From NCBI GenBank assembly GCA_009760855.2, contig WPIO01000099.1, positions 1,116,001 to 1,180,000 on the forward strand: a stretch of DNA of 64,000 nucleotides, given 5' to 3'. A program made the translations under genes and the position numbers. The stretch comes from Cristatella mucedo. Lineage: Eukaryota; Bryozoa; Phylactolaemata; Cristatellidae. Of the stretch, positions 12,061 through 24,300 are shown in pieces. Each line of letters starts with the position of its first letter. Positions within the stretch are counted from its first letter, which is position 1. The notes beneath the pieces were generated by a model. That model saw nothing but the letters and a program-made list of their open reading frames with translations, was not told the DNA's origin and did not search any database.

Positions 12061-12716
12061 GATGTGAAATTTGGGTGTTAAATTCGATTTACATTCCGCG
12101 GAATCACAATCTTGCTCTTGCACGACGCTTGCTCTGCAGTTCTAAATTGCACAGCTGCCAGGGCCTTTGGAAGGAAGCCACTATGTTGAAAACGCCCGAA
12201 CGAAAGTGTGCTGCATTTTTTTTCGTATACTCGAGACTCTTTTCCGTATCGTGAAATGAAAAGCATGTGTTACTCTAAGCTCATAGTGGAGATACAAGCT
12301 ATATCGAAGTTTGAAAATGTAGCGATGTTGACTAGGCCGCAAGTGATGGCCGAAAATGGTTGAAAACGCCCATGTGAAGTCGCAAGCAATGTTGAAAGTG
12401 CTCCTTAGACACCGCTTTTTATAAAGCTGAATCAAAGGTGCAGTAACTTGCTGTTGGAATAGCAGTTGCATTGCAATTCGAACGTGTAATGAGACTGACT
12501 GGCCAGACCGAAACGAAAATAGGCCCAGCTGCGAAGTCTGACCAGTTGACCCAGTTAACTGTTTTCTATAAAATGGAATCTGAGGTGCACATGCTGAACG
12601 CACACTTTGGGAATGTCAGCTGTATTGCCGTTCGATTACGTAAGGAAGCTTGCTGACCCAAGTTACTGAAGCCTGCTACCTCTAATAATTTAGTAATGCA
12701 TTTTCATAGCATGTGT

Positions 12717-12779
12717 TAAGTGCATAGGAGTTTAATCTCTAGGGGCGCTATACAAGTGTATTATTAATATTATTTATTA
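12717..12779 (+). mobile_element. SINE-2 tail remnant
   Basis: The sequence tttaatctctaggggcgctatacaa with an ATT-rich end matches the last 60 bases of SINE-2. Confidence 0.65.
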
Positions 12780-13632
12780 TTGCACCATGAAAACTCTTAT
12801 GCACTGTGCTATGAAACTTGGTTGGCAAATCGTACCCCGTTTCTCATAAACCGAAATCACAAATGGTGTTATGAGATGCATGTAATGTGGAATTGGAAGC
12901 AGTATTGCAATTCGCTTATTCGGGGACTCTGGCTGGCCACTGCACTGGGTGAGGTAATGGCATGAGAGTAAGTGAAACAAGCTAAACTTCTGTGGGGTAA
13001 ACCGGCGTACTGTTATCTATCGTCTGAAATGGAAGCGAAAATAGCTCAAAGCTTTTTACTGAAATGACAAGTCTTTTTGTAGTTCAAATGCTGTGAGCTG
13101 CCTTTTGGTTTGACCATCAGAAGCCCTTAGCATGGGAACGAGGAAATTAGGCAATAACTTGCGTGATGTGAGGTTAAACCCGTGAGCCGCTTTCGATCGC
13201 TCAAAAAACCTGCAGTTTCGCGAAGCTTTACCTACAAATGTCCGCAGCATCGCTGTTCGATTATGTAGGAAGGCGAGCCAGCAATAGCTGTTGTGGGTAG
13301 AGCAGGAGAATGCCCAACTGTTCGTAAAAATTCTAGTCGACATTAAATTGATTGCCTACGGTGTAAAATCGAAACGGCAATTTCGAGACGTTTTTAGTGA
13401 AATGTCAGCTTTGTCGCCCGGAGAATGTTATGGGCTGTTGTGTGGGCCAGGCCATCGGAGGCCGTATTGTGAAGAGACGAAAGAGCGGTCGCGTTGAAAT
13501 TTGATTGGTAAACCTGGCAAAGCATTCTCCGTAATCCGGAATTGAAATTGAGCTGTAGAGCGAAATATTTTGTGGAAACGGTAGCTTTTCGCCGTTCGAA
13601 TGTATAAATTAGACAAAAGACATATTTCATTT

Positions 13633-13768
13633 TTATAGCGCCCCAAGAGAACTTAATCTTTATTCAGGCGCTTCACATATGCCTCAGGGCTCGAGCCCAC
13701 GACCTCAAACAGACCTTGATCGGGGCAAGCACCTTAATCGCTGGACCAATCCAATAGGCTGAGTGGCT
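13633..13768 (-). mobile_element. SINE-2, minus strand
   Basis: Tail complement (agcgccccaagagaactta), gcttcacatatgcctc, the B-box region gggctcgagccc and the A-box region ending gctggaccaatcc. It lies inside the SAT-I array. Confidence 0.88.
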
Positions 13769-14160
13769 CGGGCCATTTGGGGCCAAAGCGAAAAAACCGG
13801 AAAGCCCAATTGCTTAACATTTCGTGGGTAACCCTGCAACACTCTTCTGAATAATTTTTAATCGAAATGCCGATTTCCCTAGCTTATTATTGAAATGGCA
13901 GCCGTATCGGAGTGTATACAGTGTGTCGTAGTTATTGGTGTGACTGAGCATGTTACAGTTTGCGGTACAGCCCATGTGTTGTGCAAAGAAAGGGTTGGCT
14001 CTGTGAGTGATATATAAATTTGTTATTATGACTATTACTTTTGCGATTAGGCCTACCGACATATTTTCCCAGCTAACCACAATGCCCCCCTCTCCTGGAA
14101 CGATCCGCTTGACCCATACCCCTGGTCTCACGACTTGAGTTGAGTGTGTACACTTACAAA

Positions 14161-16424
14161 GGATATACTTCCGTATTTTCGAGGCCGTTGTCGTCGATCG
14201 CCGAGCACTGCCCTCGCATGTACGTTCAAGATCAAGATTGGTTGATAAGTAACGGTTGCACTTTTAATACAGCACATTTACGCGAGAAAAATTCGGTCTC
14301 CCACCAGCTTTGTTTGTAATTGTAGCAGACAATCATAGATTGCTGTATTGTCTCGGCCAATTGCTGTCGATTGCCGTGGATTGTCCAACGTTGAACGCGT
14401 CAAAGGACAGCATGTGCGCCCACAGTGAGCGTTATGTGGTAGGATTATTATAAATTCAAACAACCAATTTCCAGCAAATTTGAACCAGATTGCTGCAGAG
14501 ACCCGACCATTGCCATCGATTGCCGTACATTGCCCTCTACTGTGCCTTTGTCGATTGTATAAAAGGATGTGACTGCTCTTTTAGTGCACTGTAGTGCAAT
14601 AGGCAAGAAAAGTTGGAGCTTCTATCAGCAACTGTTGGTCTATTTGTAGCTGTCTGTTATGGATTTGCGTATTTCCCCGGGTCATTGCCTTGCGTTGCCA
14701 TCAATTGAACGCCCACAATGGGTGAAAATTATTCTCGAACACATGATACATGTTACGTTGATTGAGAGTTGCAGTTTAATGCAACCAATCTTGTCAATTT
14801 TCTACGGATTTCGCTATCGGCCCCTACCAATGCTGTTGATTGCCGCGAATTGCTGACAGTTAGCAAAGCATCTTGAAAATTCCACGGTTTTATTTTGGAC
14901 CCGGCGGAATGTTATATGTAATGGCAATTGAGGCTTCCTCGCTGCCAGTTTCTCTTCAATTTGCCGGGAATTGGGGTATTGGCCCAGGACATTGCTGCTG
15001 ATTGCCGTTCGTTGCTCATGATTGTACGTTTGCGATTGGTTGAAAAGATTTGATTGTACTTCCAACACAGTGGGCTGTGGCAGGTAAGATGTCTTTGATC
15101 TTGGCCCAGTCACTTTCCAGTAATTTGTGATGGACCATAATGGATGTGAGACGAAGTCTGTTGGCTTCCGAATGCATACCGAAAGCCGCCTAAGCTGTGA
15201 GTGCGCTATACAAAACTCTCCTGCGTAACACCCACATGGTCTTTATGACTTTGTGGAGTTACAGACTGAGATACATTACATTGTCGTATTTGCCCATGCC
15301 ATTGCCATTGATTGCCATGCATTGCCCAAGATTGAACGGTCATAGTTGGTTGAAACTATGTGCTCGAGCAGTGAGATGTTACGTGGGATGAGAATTGGAG
15401 CTTGGTACAGCCGATTTCTCGTCGATCTGCCACAGATTTCGGTATTGGTCCCTGCTATTGCTGTCGATTGCCGTGCATTGTTGACAATTAACGTTAAAAT
15501 AGCTTTAAAATCCTACGATTTCACTTTTAGCATGAAGAAATGTAAAATGCGATGACAATCGACACGTCGTGCAGCCAGTATAGTGTCGACTTGCCACGGA
15601 TTGTAGTGGATTGCTGCTTCGAGCAGAGCCGTTAACGTAGATAGCCATGCATTGCCCGAGATTGTACGAGCGCAACTGCTTAAAATGACGTGGTTGATTT
15701 TAACCAGTGTGCTTTGTAAAATGCATTAAAAATTAGAGCATTGCAAAATCGATTTCAGAGCATTTTGCATTCGATTGCTGTAAATTGAGGTAATGGCTCG
15801 GGCCATTGCAGTCAATTGAAGTTCATTGCTGCTGAATGATCGAGGCGATTTTAGTGAAATTGTGGGATTACTCAATAACCAAAAATTAGAGCAGCGTGCA
15901 ATCACTAATAGAGCTTAAAGTGTACGTATTCTGGTCGTTTTTCGGCGGGTTGCGGTACATTGATGTACTGGCCCGGGCAATTTCGATCGATTGCAGTGCA
16001 TTGCTGCAGAATGGTCGAGGCAATTACATTAAAGTTATGCGAGTACACAATAACCGAAGAGTACAGCGGCTTGCAATCATAATTAGAGCTTCTAGTGTAC
16101 GCTTTCCGGTCGCTGTGAATCAGATTGCAGCGGATTTCGGCGGATTGCGGTGGATTGTGGTATGGGATCGGGTCGTTGCAGTCGATTGCAATTCATTGCA
16201 TGAGAACGCTTGTGAATGATGGAGCGAAGTTTTGTGGGTGCATCTTGAACTGAGTCTAGTCCTATATACAATGTCAATTAGAGCTTCGCGATCGCGATTG
16301 AGGATGATTTGGAGTGGAATAGAGTGGATTGCGGTAGTTTTCTAGGTCATTTCAGGCGATTGCCGCCCATAGCCACAGTGCGAGATTGCACACATTTTTT
16401 TATTTTACGTGGTTGTGCACTTTA
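14161..16424. repeat. SAT-II tandem array, about 168-bp period
   Basis: Diverged monomers with cgattgccgtgcattgccc, gagattgtacg, aaaa-t-tgcgggtgcacttttaata, caattagagcttc, ttcggtcgatttg and ggattgcggtattgg. The key word recurs near 14,356, 14,518, 14,836, 15,000, 15,308, 15,465, 15,642, 15,810, 15,985, 16,180 and 16,355. That is one or two periods each time, once the inserted L2-B piece is allowed for. No coding potential is seen. Confidence 0.75.
15147..15288 (+). mobile_element. L2-B 3'-end fragment
   Basis: The last ~140 bases of L2-B (gtgagacgaagtctgttgg through ggagttacagactgagatac and attacatt), inserted in the SAT-II array. Confidence 0.9.
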
Positions 16425-16815
16425 AAATACCTCAAATCTTTTGGAGACCGTGCATTTAGTTCGTATGCTCCCAAAGCCTGGGATTTCCTCCCGACTTGCG
16501 TCAGAACATCCCCTGACTTGACCACATTTCAAAAGAACTTAAAAACACACCTATTTAGGACATCATTTAGTGGGTCCCTGTGATTCGTCCTTGATGTGCT
16601 TATGCGTGCTGACACTGTGCATGCTGCCACTAACCACATTTGCATGCTGACACTGTGCATGTCACCCCTAACCACGTTGTTCATGTTGTTTATCAAGCTT
16701 GATATTACTCACGATTCAATCGCGTTTCCCTTTGCAGCAATTGTAATGCGCCTAGGAAGAGATTGAGATCTCTGAGGGCGCTTTATCAAGTGCAATATTA
16801 TTATTATTATTAAAT
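16425..16815 (+). mobile_element. L2-A 3' fragment
   Basis: C-terminal codons (KSFGDRAFSSYAPKAW onward, open to the normal stop after SGSL), then the 3' untranslated region, stem-loop and (ATT)n tail. Inserted in the SAT-II array. Confidence 0.92.
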
Positions 16816-17460
16816 GCAATAAAAACTGGTGCTCGGCGAAACGTATTTCGATTTTTTATGCGGTGGATTCTGTGGATTGAAGTGGATTGTGGTATAGGCC
16901 GAGAACGGTAGTGCCAATCCAAATGCAATTCTTTAAGAGTGCAATTGGCGCAGAGTGTGCTGTCATATGCTATAGAAAAAGAGCTTTCTTTTCGATCAGG
17001 AATTCTTTCGTTGCAATGTGGATTGTGGCCGATTGCGGTATTGGCATGGGCCACTGCAATCTTATTTCAGTGGAGTTCGTGAGAACGCGTCAGCGGAATC
17101 GCAAGGAATTTTCTGGGTACATGGTAAGTGTACCGCAGTTTGATATTCCAAACTTGTTGGACCTGCGCGTAGCTGATTTGTGATGGATTTGACGTCAACT
17201 AGAATGGATTGCAGTCGATTTCGGTACAGGCGTCCGGCGTCAAAGCTCATTTGCATAAGTGCGGGTGCGAGCCCAGCGACATGAAATTTGGTGGACAGAT
17301 AAATTCGAACGTGTACTACAATATCAGCGCAAAATTTGAGCTCAGCAACGCTTACGTCTGGTCGTCGTTAGCCCAATTAGAGTGGATTGCGGTATTTTGC
17401 GGTAATTCGTCGAATCCAAATGCAGAACGATCGCTGACCTCAGAGTCACCTTTCCCTTGA
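16816..17460. repeat. SAT-II array, continuation
   Basis: More SAT-II-like sequence (tggattgcggta, caatccaaatgcaatt, agagtggattgcggtattt), more eroded than the main array. Confidence 0.55.
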
Positions 17461-18164
17461 GGCCCCAATAAGAGATATTATGATATTGGCCCGCGAGGAA
17501 GGTCCAGTCTAGGCAAGGACTAATCGGTGCACATGGCCTAACTTTTCTCAAGGAGTACCAATGAAAAATGCCTTGTTGACCCCTAAGCATCGACTCTGTC
17601 CTTGAACTTGCTGTGGCCCGTGGTAATGGAAGGGGCTGGCTGCTGGCATCATGACCGACGAAGCTTTTTACACCCCTCAAGCTTGCAAGAAGTAGGTAAG
17701 CGGTCGCTGGCCTGCTTCGGATAGCTGCTTCTGCGCCTTGCGCATTCAGTCTCGCCTCATAAGGTTTTATTCGGTAGGGGCCCACTACGTTTTACATCGA
17801 ATCCAAGCCTCCGGCGTTCTTAAGCACCCCTGCTGATGGGTACCCCCTAATTCTGCGTCCGAATATGTTTTTCCCGTTTTACTCACAGCTTGTCAGCTGC
17901 CTCTTGTCAGCAAGCGAAGGCATCGATTGGTGCCCCGTCATCGCCGAGCAGCAAACCGCTTCCTCCAGTCCACCTGATCCGTAAAGTCGTACCAGAAGTG
18001 TCGCCCTCACCTAGCGCAGCTATTCGGGGCTCATCCATTCCCACTTATTCAAAGGGTCGCGGTCGCTTTGCATTCTATTTCCATAGTTCTAAAGCCACCA
18101 CACGCATTTTGATGCGGATGATCCAAAACTCTTTCCGGTCGTCCTTCCGACTGCAATACTTGGA
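17461..18164. other. Spacer with a possible eroded segment B
   Basis: Around 17,655-17,740 the order cgacgaagctttttac, ccctcaagcttgca, GTAAG at 17,696 and gcttctgcgccttgcgcat loosely follows segment B. If real, it is the upstream part of the ZNF2 unit. The rest is unrecognised. A plus frame at 17,890-18,267 shows no domain. Confidence 0.35.
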
Positions 18165-19428
18165 CCAATTTAGATGTGGTATGCCTGTCTATAACAGCCC
18201 GAATTTTAGAAATGTTATGAAGCTGAAAGTAGGCAGACTTGATTGTGGAGCTCGTGTTGTCGTCTAACTAGAGGTCACTTTGGAACATGACACCTAGGTT
18301 TTGTGTATGCAGTAAGAGATTGGTGAGAATTCGACGTGCTGGAGGGCTGGGAGGGATCAAAGCCAAGGTGCAACTCAGTGTCCTTCGCATAGAAGTAAAA
18401 GCCTAGATCGTGCTTGGCTATCACATCGGCAAGAGGGAGAGTTTAAACCGTGAAAAGAACTGGACCTAGCACCGAGACCTGAGGTACCCCATATTTCAGA
18501 TGTTTCTCTGATCTTTGTCCATTCACGTCAATACTCTGGAGTCTTCCACTGAGATAGGACCTGAACCATGGCAATGCAGTGCCAGTGGTGCTTAGGCGAG
18601 ATAAGAGGTGCTCAAGAAGGACTCGGTGATCGTTAGTATCATGAGCTGCCGAAAGATCGAGTTAAACAAGCAGAGACACTCCACCTATGTCTGCATTCCT
18701 AAGTAGGTCGTTGTACACCCGAAACAATGCTGACTGTGATTAGCTCTAAAATGAGACAGGAACTTGGTGGCAATGTTTGAAGTTTCAATATATGAATTCG
18801 GCTGGCCTGACACGACTCGTTCCAGTGTCTTTGATAGGAATGGTAGAAGAGAGTCTGGGCGGTTGCTGAAATTCTCTTGGTCTAGTGATTCTTTCTTGAG
18901 TAGTGGCCTGACTATGGCCTTTTTGAAAGGTGGTGGGACGTGATCTGAGGTTAATGACTCTTTAGGATGTTAGTTATGCATGGAAGCAGCAGATCCATGC
19001 ATCGCAGGAGCAGGGCAGTGGGGATAGGTTCCAAAGAACTAGTTGTCTTCTTTGATTGGGATATGAACTTCAGGACGAGTTCATTAGTGACCTGCTGAAT
19101 GTAGACATTGAGGTGCGGCATGTAGTTGACCTACAGCATTCCTGGGGGGGGGGGTGCTGCCATCTTTGGGATGGGCTCGCTGATCATGTGTAACTTCTTG
19201 ACAAGGAAGCTAGAGAAGCGATCAGCTAGATCTTTGCAGGGATCATCAGGCAAGGAGCTAACCTGGGAGCGGTTGAGGAGATGGTTGATTTTCGAAATCG
19301 GCATTTTAGGATTGTTTATCTTTAATTAAACAATATTTTTATAGAAGCTAGATTTGGCCTTTGCCAAGATCGACTAGTACGATCTACTGTAGTCCTCGTA
19401 TGCCTGTCGATGGACAGTCAGTCGTGAT
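18165..19428 (-). mobile_element. L2-A fragment with internal deletion
   Basis: Reverse complement of the RT region back to the endonuclease-RT linker. About 200 bases of the RT thumb region are missing after gacacctaggtttt near 18,290. No long frame remains. A G10 run occurs at 19,143-19,152. Confidence 0.88.
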
Positions 19429-19755
19429 TGTTGTTGAAGTCAATCCGTTGCTTGACTGGTAGCCAGTGCAGGTCGGCGAGAAGTGGAGTAATGCGGCAAC
19501 TGCGACGCTCACGACAGACAAGCCTAGCTGCGGAGTTTTGCACCAGCTGCTATCGCCTGATCGCACATGCTGGTAGGCCAGTAAGCAGTGAGTTGCAGAA
19601 GTCGAGACGAGATGTCACGAATGCATGGACCAACTTGGACGTGGTATCCTTATCTAAACAAGCCCGAAATTTAGCAATATAATGAAGCTGAAAATAGGCA
19701 GATTTGACCGTGGAGCTATGGTCGTCTAACGAGAGGTCGCTTTGGAATATGACAC
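19429..19755 (-). mobile_element. L2-A fragment, second piece
   Basis: An abrupt change from the linker region to the C-terminal coding region (complement of [16 protein letters not shown]) at 19,429. This indicates a separate insertion or a rearrangement. Confidence 0.85.
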
Positions 19756-21150
19756 TGTATGCTTATTTCTGCTTGTTTTTTGAATATCTTACTCAATCTT
19801 TTAGCAGCTTTTGGTACTATCATTCACCGAGTTCTTCTTGAGCCCCTCTCATCTCGCCTGGGCACACTGGCAATGCATTGCAGTGGCTCAGGTCCTATCT
19901 CAGTGGGAGACTTCAGAGTATTGATGTGAATGGAAAAAGATCATCTGAAGTACCTCTGAAATATGGAGTACCTCAGGGCTCCGTGCTGGGTCCGGTTCTT
20001 TTCACGGTTTATACTGTCCCTTTAGCCGACGCGATTGCCAGGTATGATCTAGGCTTTCACTTCTATGCAAATGACACTCCGTTGTACCTTTGCCTGAATT
20101 GCTCCCAGCCCTCCAGCATGCCGAATTCTCTCAACTCCCTTACTCGAATTCGAATTACGAATACGAATTGACGACATCTGCTCATAAATGGCAGCAAACT
20201 TTCTTAGATTGAATGATGATAAAACCAACTTACTTGTTATGGGCAAAAAATGTGATTCATAAGTTGAAAACGTTAGCGCCCACAATCGGCTCTGCCAGCA
20301 TATGTCCTGTTGGATCTGCACGAAATCTAGGTGTCATGTCCCAAAGTGACCTTTCATTACACGACGACATCAGCTCCACAGTCAAGCCTGCCTACTTTCA
20401 GCTACATAACATTGCTGAAATTCGACCTTTTTTAGACAGGGATAGCACTCTAAATTGGTCTATGCTTTTGTTACATCTTGTCTTGACTTCTGTAACTCAC
20501 TGCTTGCGAGTGTACCGGCCGGTGCAACGAGGTGCTTGTAGCTGGTGCATACCTGCAGCAAGGCCTTTCTGTTGTGAGCATTGCAGTTGCCACATGACAC
20601 CACTTCTCATCGACCTGCTCTGCTCCTTGTCAAGCAACGCATCGACTTAAAGGTTTTGTCACTCACTCGTTGGTCTCTTCTTTATTTGGCTCCAGCCTAC
20701 CTATCAGATCTGTTCCTTCACCAGGCATAGAATCGTACCACCAGCTTTTCGTAATCTAACTGTTTACCCACACCTCGTACTAATCTCCTTTAAAGACCGT
20801 GCCTTTAGTTCGTATGCTCCCAGAGCATGGAACTCACTCCCGACTTGCATCACGACATCTTCTGACTTCTTCACATTCAAAAAAACTAAAAATGGATCTA
20901 TTTATCAGAGCAGTTAGCGGGACCGTATGATGGGAATCTTTAAGTGCTTTTGCATGCTGACACTATGCATGCTGTAACTAACCATACTTGCTTGCTGACC
21001 TTGTGAATGTCACTCCTAACCATGTTATTCTTGCTGTTTATTGCTACCACTAACCATTCGATCGTGCTTCCCTTGCAGCAAATGTAAAGTGCCTAGAATG
21101 AGATCGAGTTCTCTGAAGGTGCTATATCAAATGTATTATTATTAATAAAT
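19756..21150 (+). mobile_element. L2-A copy in inverted orientation to its neighbour
   Basis: It runs from codons just upstream of LLAAFGTIIHRVLLEPL-like sequence through GVPQGSVLGPVLFTVYT, the altered catalytic region FHFYANDTPLYL (the first Asp of YADD is Asn), and the C-terminus with several frameshifts, to the stem-loop and ATT tail. It forms a head-to-head pair with the minus-strand fragments at 18,165-19,755. Confidence 0.9.
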
Positions 21151-22149
21151 AAGATTTAAGAGAGAGGGAGAGAGAGTGGCTTTAGCAAGCTCCAGATCCT
21201 CTGGCCATCGTTCCTTTGCTTCTATTCTTCCCATGCCTGACTGCCTATGGAAGAAGGAAGCTGCTGATAAGACTATATGTAAAAGGAGCTGATATGCCAT
21301 CAAGCTAAAATTTGTTTTCTACGGCCATGTGACATTTACTGTTAGTGCTTATGCAGGCTAGCACTGTGTGTGTTATCAGTAATGATTTATCATGCTCTCG
21401 TTCCAGTGTATTTAATTATTAGGTGCAGTTAAAGAACGAGATTTCTTTCTCTAAAAAGGTGCTGTGAAATTTTGAAAGTCGCTATTATTATCTTGATAAG
21501 TGCTGTTAGAGAATAGACTCGTGCTCTCGAGGTGTGAGATCGTAGGTCATTGCACCAGAGGTTGTATGCCTGCCAGATTAGCCATTTGTGACAAATATTA
21601 GAGCCCAGAAGCCCCTACGCCACAGCTGGTTCAGTCATCAGGACGTGGCAGATGCATGCTTGATTGCTGCTCTGTGGGACTGTGTTTTGAAATCGTTTTA
21701 AGATAGGCTTAGGCTGTAGATATCGGGAGGTTGCCCACAGGAGACTGACTGTTGCTTGCTATCAGATGTATATTCAGAAGTTGTGGCCATCTTCCATTTG
21801 GAGAGGCTATAGCTGTATGTAATTTGCTGCAGTTAATTTCAGGCGACCTTGTCTTGCAGAGGTCCACGAGCTCTAGCCACAGTCACACTTCTGCAACCAC
21901 CACGGCCAGCGTTCCACCATGGACGGTGCTACCCAATAACATTGGATTGATCGTGCTCAAGTTTCGGAGACCTGCAGAAGCATTCGAGCCGGCAAGCAGA
22001 AGTTCTGCCGTAGGCATGGTTCCCTGGCAAGCAACTTGAGAGTCCTTTGCACTGCTGACACACTTGCTTTACTGCCAAAGGTTAAGGGCCGCACGACTGC
22101 TAATCTCCAGCTCTTTACCAGAGGCTGAAACTTAACCAACCACCTGAGC
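21151..22149 (+). repeat. Conserved block upstream of ZNF2
   Basis: It matches the block before ZNF1: ctccagatcctctggccatcg, gtgtatttaattattaggtgc, tgcctgccagatta and ctgctgacacacttgctttactgcc just before ccaaag at 22,075-22,080. A short GA stretch is present at its start. Confidence 0.75.
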
Positions 22150-23043
22150 ATGCACTCAGGCAAGAAGCCACATCTCTGCCATCATTGTGGCAAAGGGTTC
22201 ACTTACCCCTCCCACCTCACGTCCCACATGCGTAGCCACACGGGCGAGAAACCTTTTGTCTGCGAACACTGTGGCAAAGGTTTTGCACACACCGGCCAAC
22301 TGGCGTCCCACGTGCGCATCCACACGGGCGAGAGGTCTCACCCCTGCGATCATTGCGGCAGACGGTTCATGTACCCCTACCTCCTGATGTCCCACATGCG
22401 CAGCCACACGGGTGAGAAGCCCTATGTCTGTGATCATTGTGGCAAACGGTTTGCAAATGCCGGCAGCCTGACGATCCACATGCGCACTCACACGGGCGAG
22501 AGGCCTCACGTCTGCATTCACTGTGGCAAACAGTTTGCAGGAGCCGGCAGTCTAACGATCCACATGCGCACTCACACGGGCGAGAGGCCTCACGTCTGCA
22601 ATCATTGTGGCAAACGGTTTGCACATGCCAGTAACCTGGCGAACCACATGCACACACACACGGGCGAGAGGCCTCATGTCTGCATTCACTGTGGCAAACG
22701 GTTTTCACGATCCGCTAACCTAAGGATCCACATCCTCGCTCACACGGGCGAAAGGCCTCACGTCTGCAATCATTGTGGCAAACGGTTTGGACAAGCCGGC
22801 CACCTGACGAACCACGTGCGCACTCACACGGGCGAAAGGCCTCACGTCTGCAATCGTTGTGGCAAACGGTTTGGACAAGCCGGCCACCTGACGAACCACG
22901 TGCGCACTCACACGGGCGAAAGGCCTCACGTCTGCAATCATTGTGGCAAACGGTTTGGACAAGCCGGCCAGCTGACGAACCACGTGCGAACTCACATGGG
23001 TGAGAGCGTGGACAGCAGCAACATCGAGCCAAGAGAAAGCTGA
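22150..23043 (+). CDS. C2H2 zinc-finger protein exon, ZNF2 (10 fingers)
   Basis: 297 residues from ATG 22,150. Ten 28-residue fingers (Cys-X2-Cys-X12-His-X3-His) span residues 9-288 with TGERPH or TGEKP linkers. Fingers 8-10 (22,762-23,013) are almost identical 84-bp copies, and fingers 8 and 9 have the same contact residues (Q, G, H, N). An in-frame TGA at 22,126-22,128 cuts off the remains of a degenerate first finger (NLTNHLSMH), so translation would start at 22,150 unless spliced differently. The tail is short ([13 protein letters not shown]), whereas ZNF1 continues for about 40 residues. Probable DNA-binding regulator, target unknown. No other domain is in the exon. Confidence 0.85.
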   Translation: MHSGKKPHLCHHCGKGFTYPSHLTSHMRSHTGEKPFVCEHCGKGFAHTGQLASHVRIHTGERSHPCDHCGRRFMYPYLLMSHMRSHTGEKPYVCDHCGKRFANAGSLTIHMRTHTGERPHVCIHCGKQFAGAGSLTIHMRTHTGERPHVCNHCGKRFAHASNLANHMHTHTGERPHVCIHCGKRFSRSANLRIHILAHTGERPHVCNHCGKRFGQAGHLTNHVRTHTGERPHVCNRCGKRFGQAGHLTNHVRTHTGERPHVCNHCGKRFGQAGQLTNHVRTHMGESVDSSNIEPRES

Positions 23044-23640
23044 CTCTGAAAGGGCAGCCCTATTAACCAGCAAGACCGAACGGGATAGTAAGACTCTACC
23101 AATCGTCTCAGGATGACTGAGCTCAGGATGACTGAGCCTACTCGGGGACAGCTATGCATAATTTGCCTAGAGGCCACAGCGAAACTCAAAGAGAGAGGGA
23201 GAGAGAGAGACGAGAGAGCAGGATAGAAGGGAGATTAAGAGTGTCTATATGCCAGGTGGGCCCAGCTTTCGCAGCTAGAGGTCCACTGGCGCCTGCCTCT
23301 TAAGCAGTCGCTCGATCATGCTTATTCACCTGCTGCTCGAGTGTGGCCGTCTGTACCTGTCGTTTCCTTTTGTCCAGCATGGCCGTATCTAGCTAGGCAG
23401 AGTGATTGGTAGCGATTTTCACACCAGGCGTTGCATCGAAACAGCTGTTTCGCAAGGCTTCTCTTGGAATTAACAGCTGTGTCACAGCTTGAATATTTCT
23501 ATGATGCCAGGCAATTGAACGACGTCGCCTCCAAGCGCTGGCGCTTATTGGCTGATTATTTTATGATTAAAACTAAGATGTTTTCTGTAATATTTCTTGT
23601 ATCCCCAGTTTCGTGGTGCCTATTGTAGGTGTGGTAGCTT
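23044..23640 (+). repeat. Conserved 3' block of ZNF2 with short GA tract
   Basis: The former C-terminal coding sequence (now out of frame) is followed by a short GA run at 23,192-23,220, then gctagaggtccactggcgcc, agctaggcagagtg and ATTAAA. It parallels 11,333-11,990. Confidence 0.65.
23566..23571 (+). terminator. Candidate poly(A) signal, ZNF2
   Basis: ATTAAA about 520 bases past the stop, in the same aligned position as the ZNF1 site. Confidence 0.4.
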
Positions 23641-24090
23641 TATCGTGGTGTGAAAATATTGGGCGTGCCTGGCCGTTAAAGAATATTGCAGGAGAGCTGC
23701 TACGTACTGCTATGTGAAATTTAGGTGGTAAATCCTGAACACTGCTGTTTGTATTGTGGAATCAAAGCTGATATCGCCGAAAACTATCGTTGAAATGGTG
23801 GCCGTGCTGCAGTTCTAAATTGCACAGCGGCCCGGGCCGTTGGAGTTCGTTGTGTAAGACCGTAGGCATTTGCTCCACATTTTGCGGGTAAAGCCGAGAT
23901 GTTTTTTTTTGCGATAGCGTGGAATCAAACGTGAAGTAGCTCCAAGCTTAATGTGGAGAAACCAGCTCGCAGTTTGAAAATTGAGCTAGACTTGATGGGC
24001 TACTCCCGTAATGGTCATAAGTTTAAAACGTACCACAGTGACATGGAATTTTGCAGGTCGAGTCCGTGGAATTCCGCACGAGACCTAGGT
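23641..24090. repeat. SAT-I array, short
   Basis: Two to three eroded SAT-I monomers (ggtggtaaatcc-, tggaatcaaa, gaaatggtggccgtgctgcagttc, ggcccgggccgttgg). Confidence 0.5.
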
Positions 24091-24300
24091 GAACGGTTTT
24101 CTCAGAAAACAGGTGTCTTTATGCCTAGCCTGGCTGGGGAGTAGCTCTGCTACGTAGGCTAGAGCCGCGGAATGAAGGAGCCTAAAAGTGAGTAACCTTA
24201 AAGTAGATACACTGCTTGATCGTGAGCCAATGCAGTTCGGCAAGAAGTGGGACAATCTGGCAACTTCGACGGTCACAAAAGACCTTCCTCAAAAGACGTT
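24091..24300 (-). mobile_element. L2-A fragment, eroded
   Basis: Complement of the C-terminal coding region (gagccgcggaatgaaggagcc, gtgagccaatgcagttcggc), well diverged from other copies. Confidence 0.7.

Larger units (their letters stand above)
12061..14160. repeat. SAT-I degenerate tandem array
   Basis: Diverged monomers of roughly 155-175 bases. Recurring words are gtgggtaaacctgg, tggaatcaaa, gcagttt-gcgaagctttt, aaatggcagctgtatcgcagttcgattatgtagg, then ctgg-ccgggccatt. Anchor positions of the ggcagctg-type word near 12,458, 12,613, 12,893, 13,064, 13,240, 13,404 and 13,577 give the spacing. Two SINE-2 pieces interrupt it. The short open frames here are chance. Confidence 0.7.

Noticed and set aside
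14161-16424. Short plus-strand frames in the SAT-II array as small genes
   Set aside because: They share repeated words with the tandem monomers and differ in frame from monomer to monomer.
19143-19152. G10 run as a structured regulatory element
   Set aside because: A single homopolymer within a decayed LINE, not shared with other copies. Probably slippage or a sequencing artefact.
22762-23013. CRISPR-like direct repeats
   Set aside because: The repeats are contiguous 84-bp finger codons with no unique spacers, in an animal genome.
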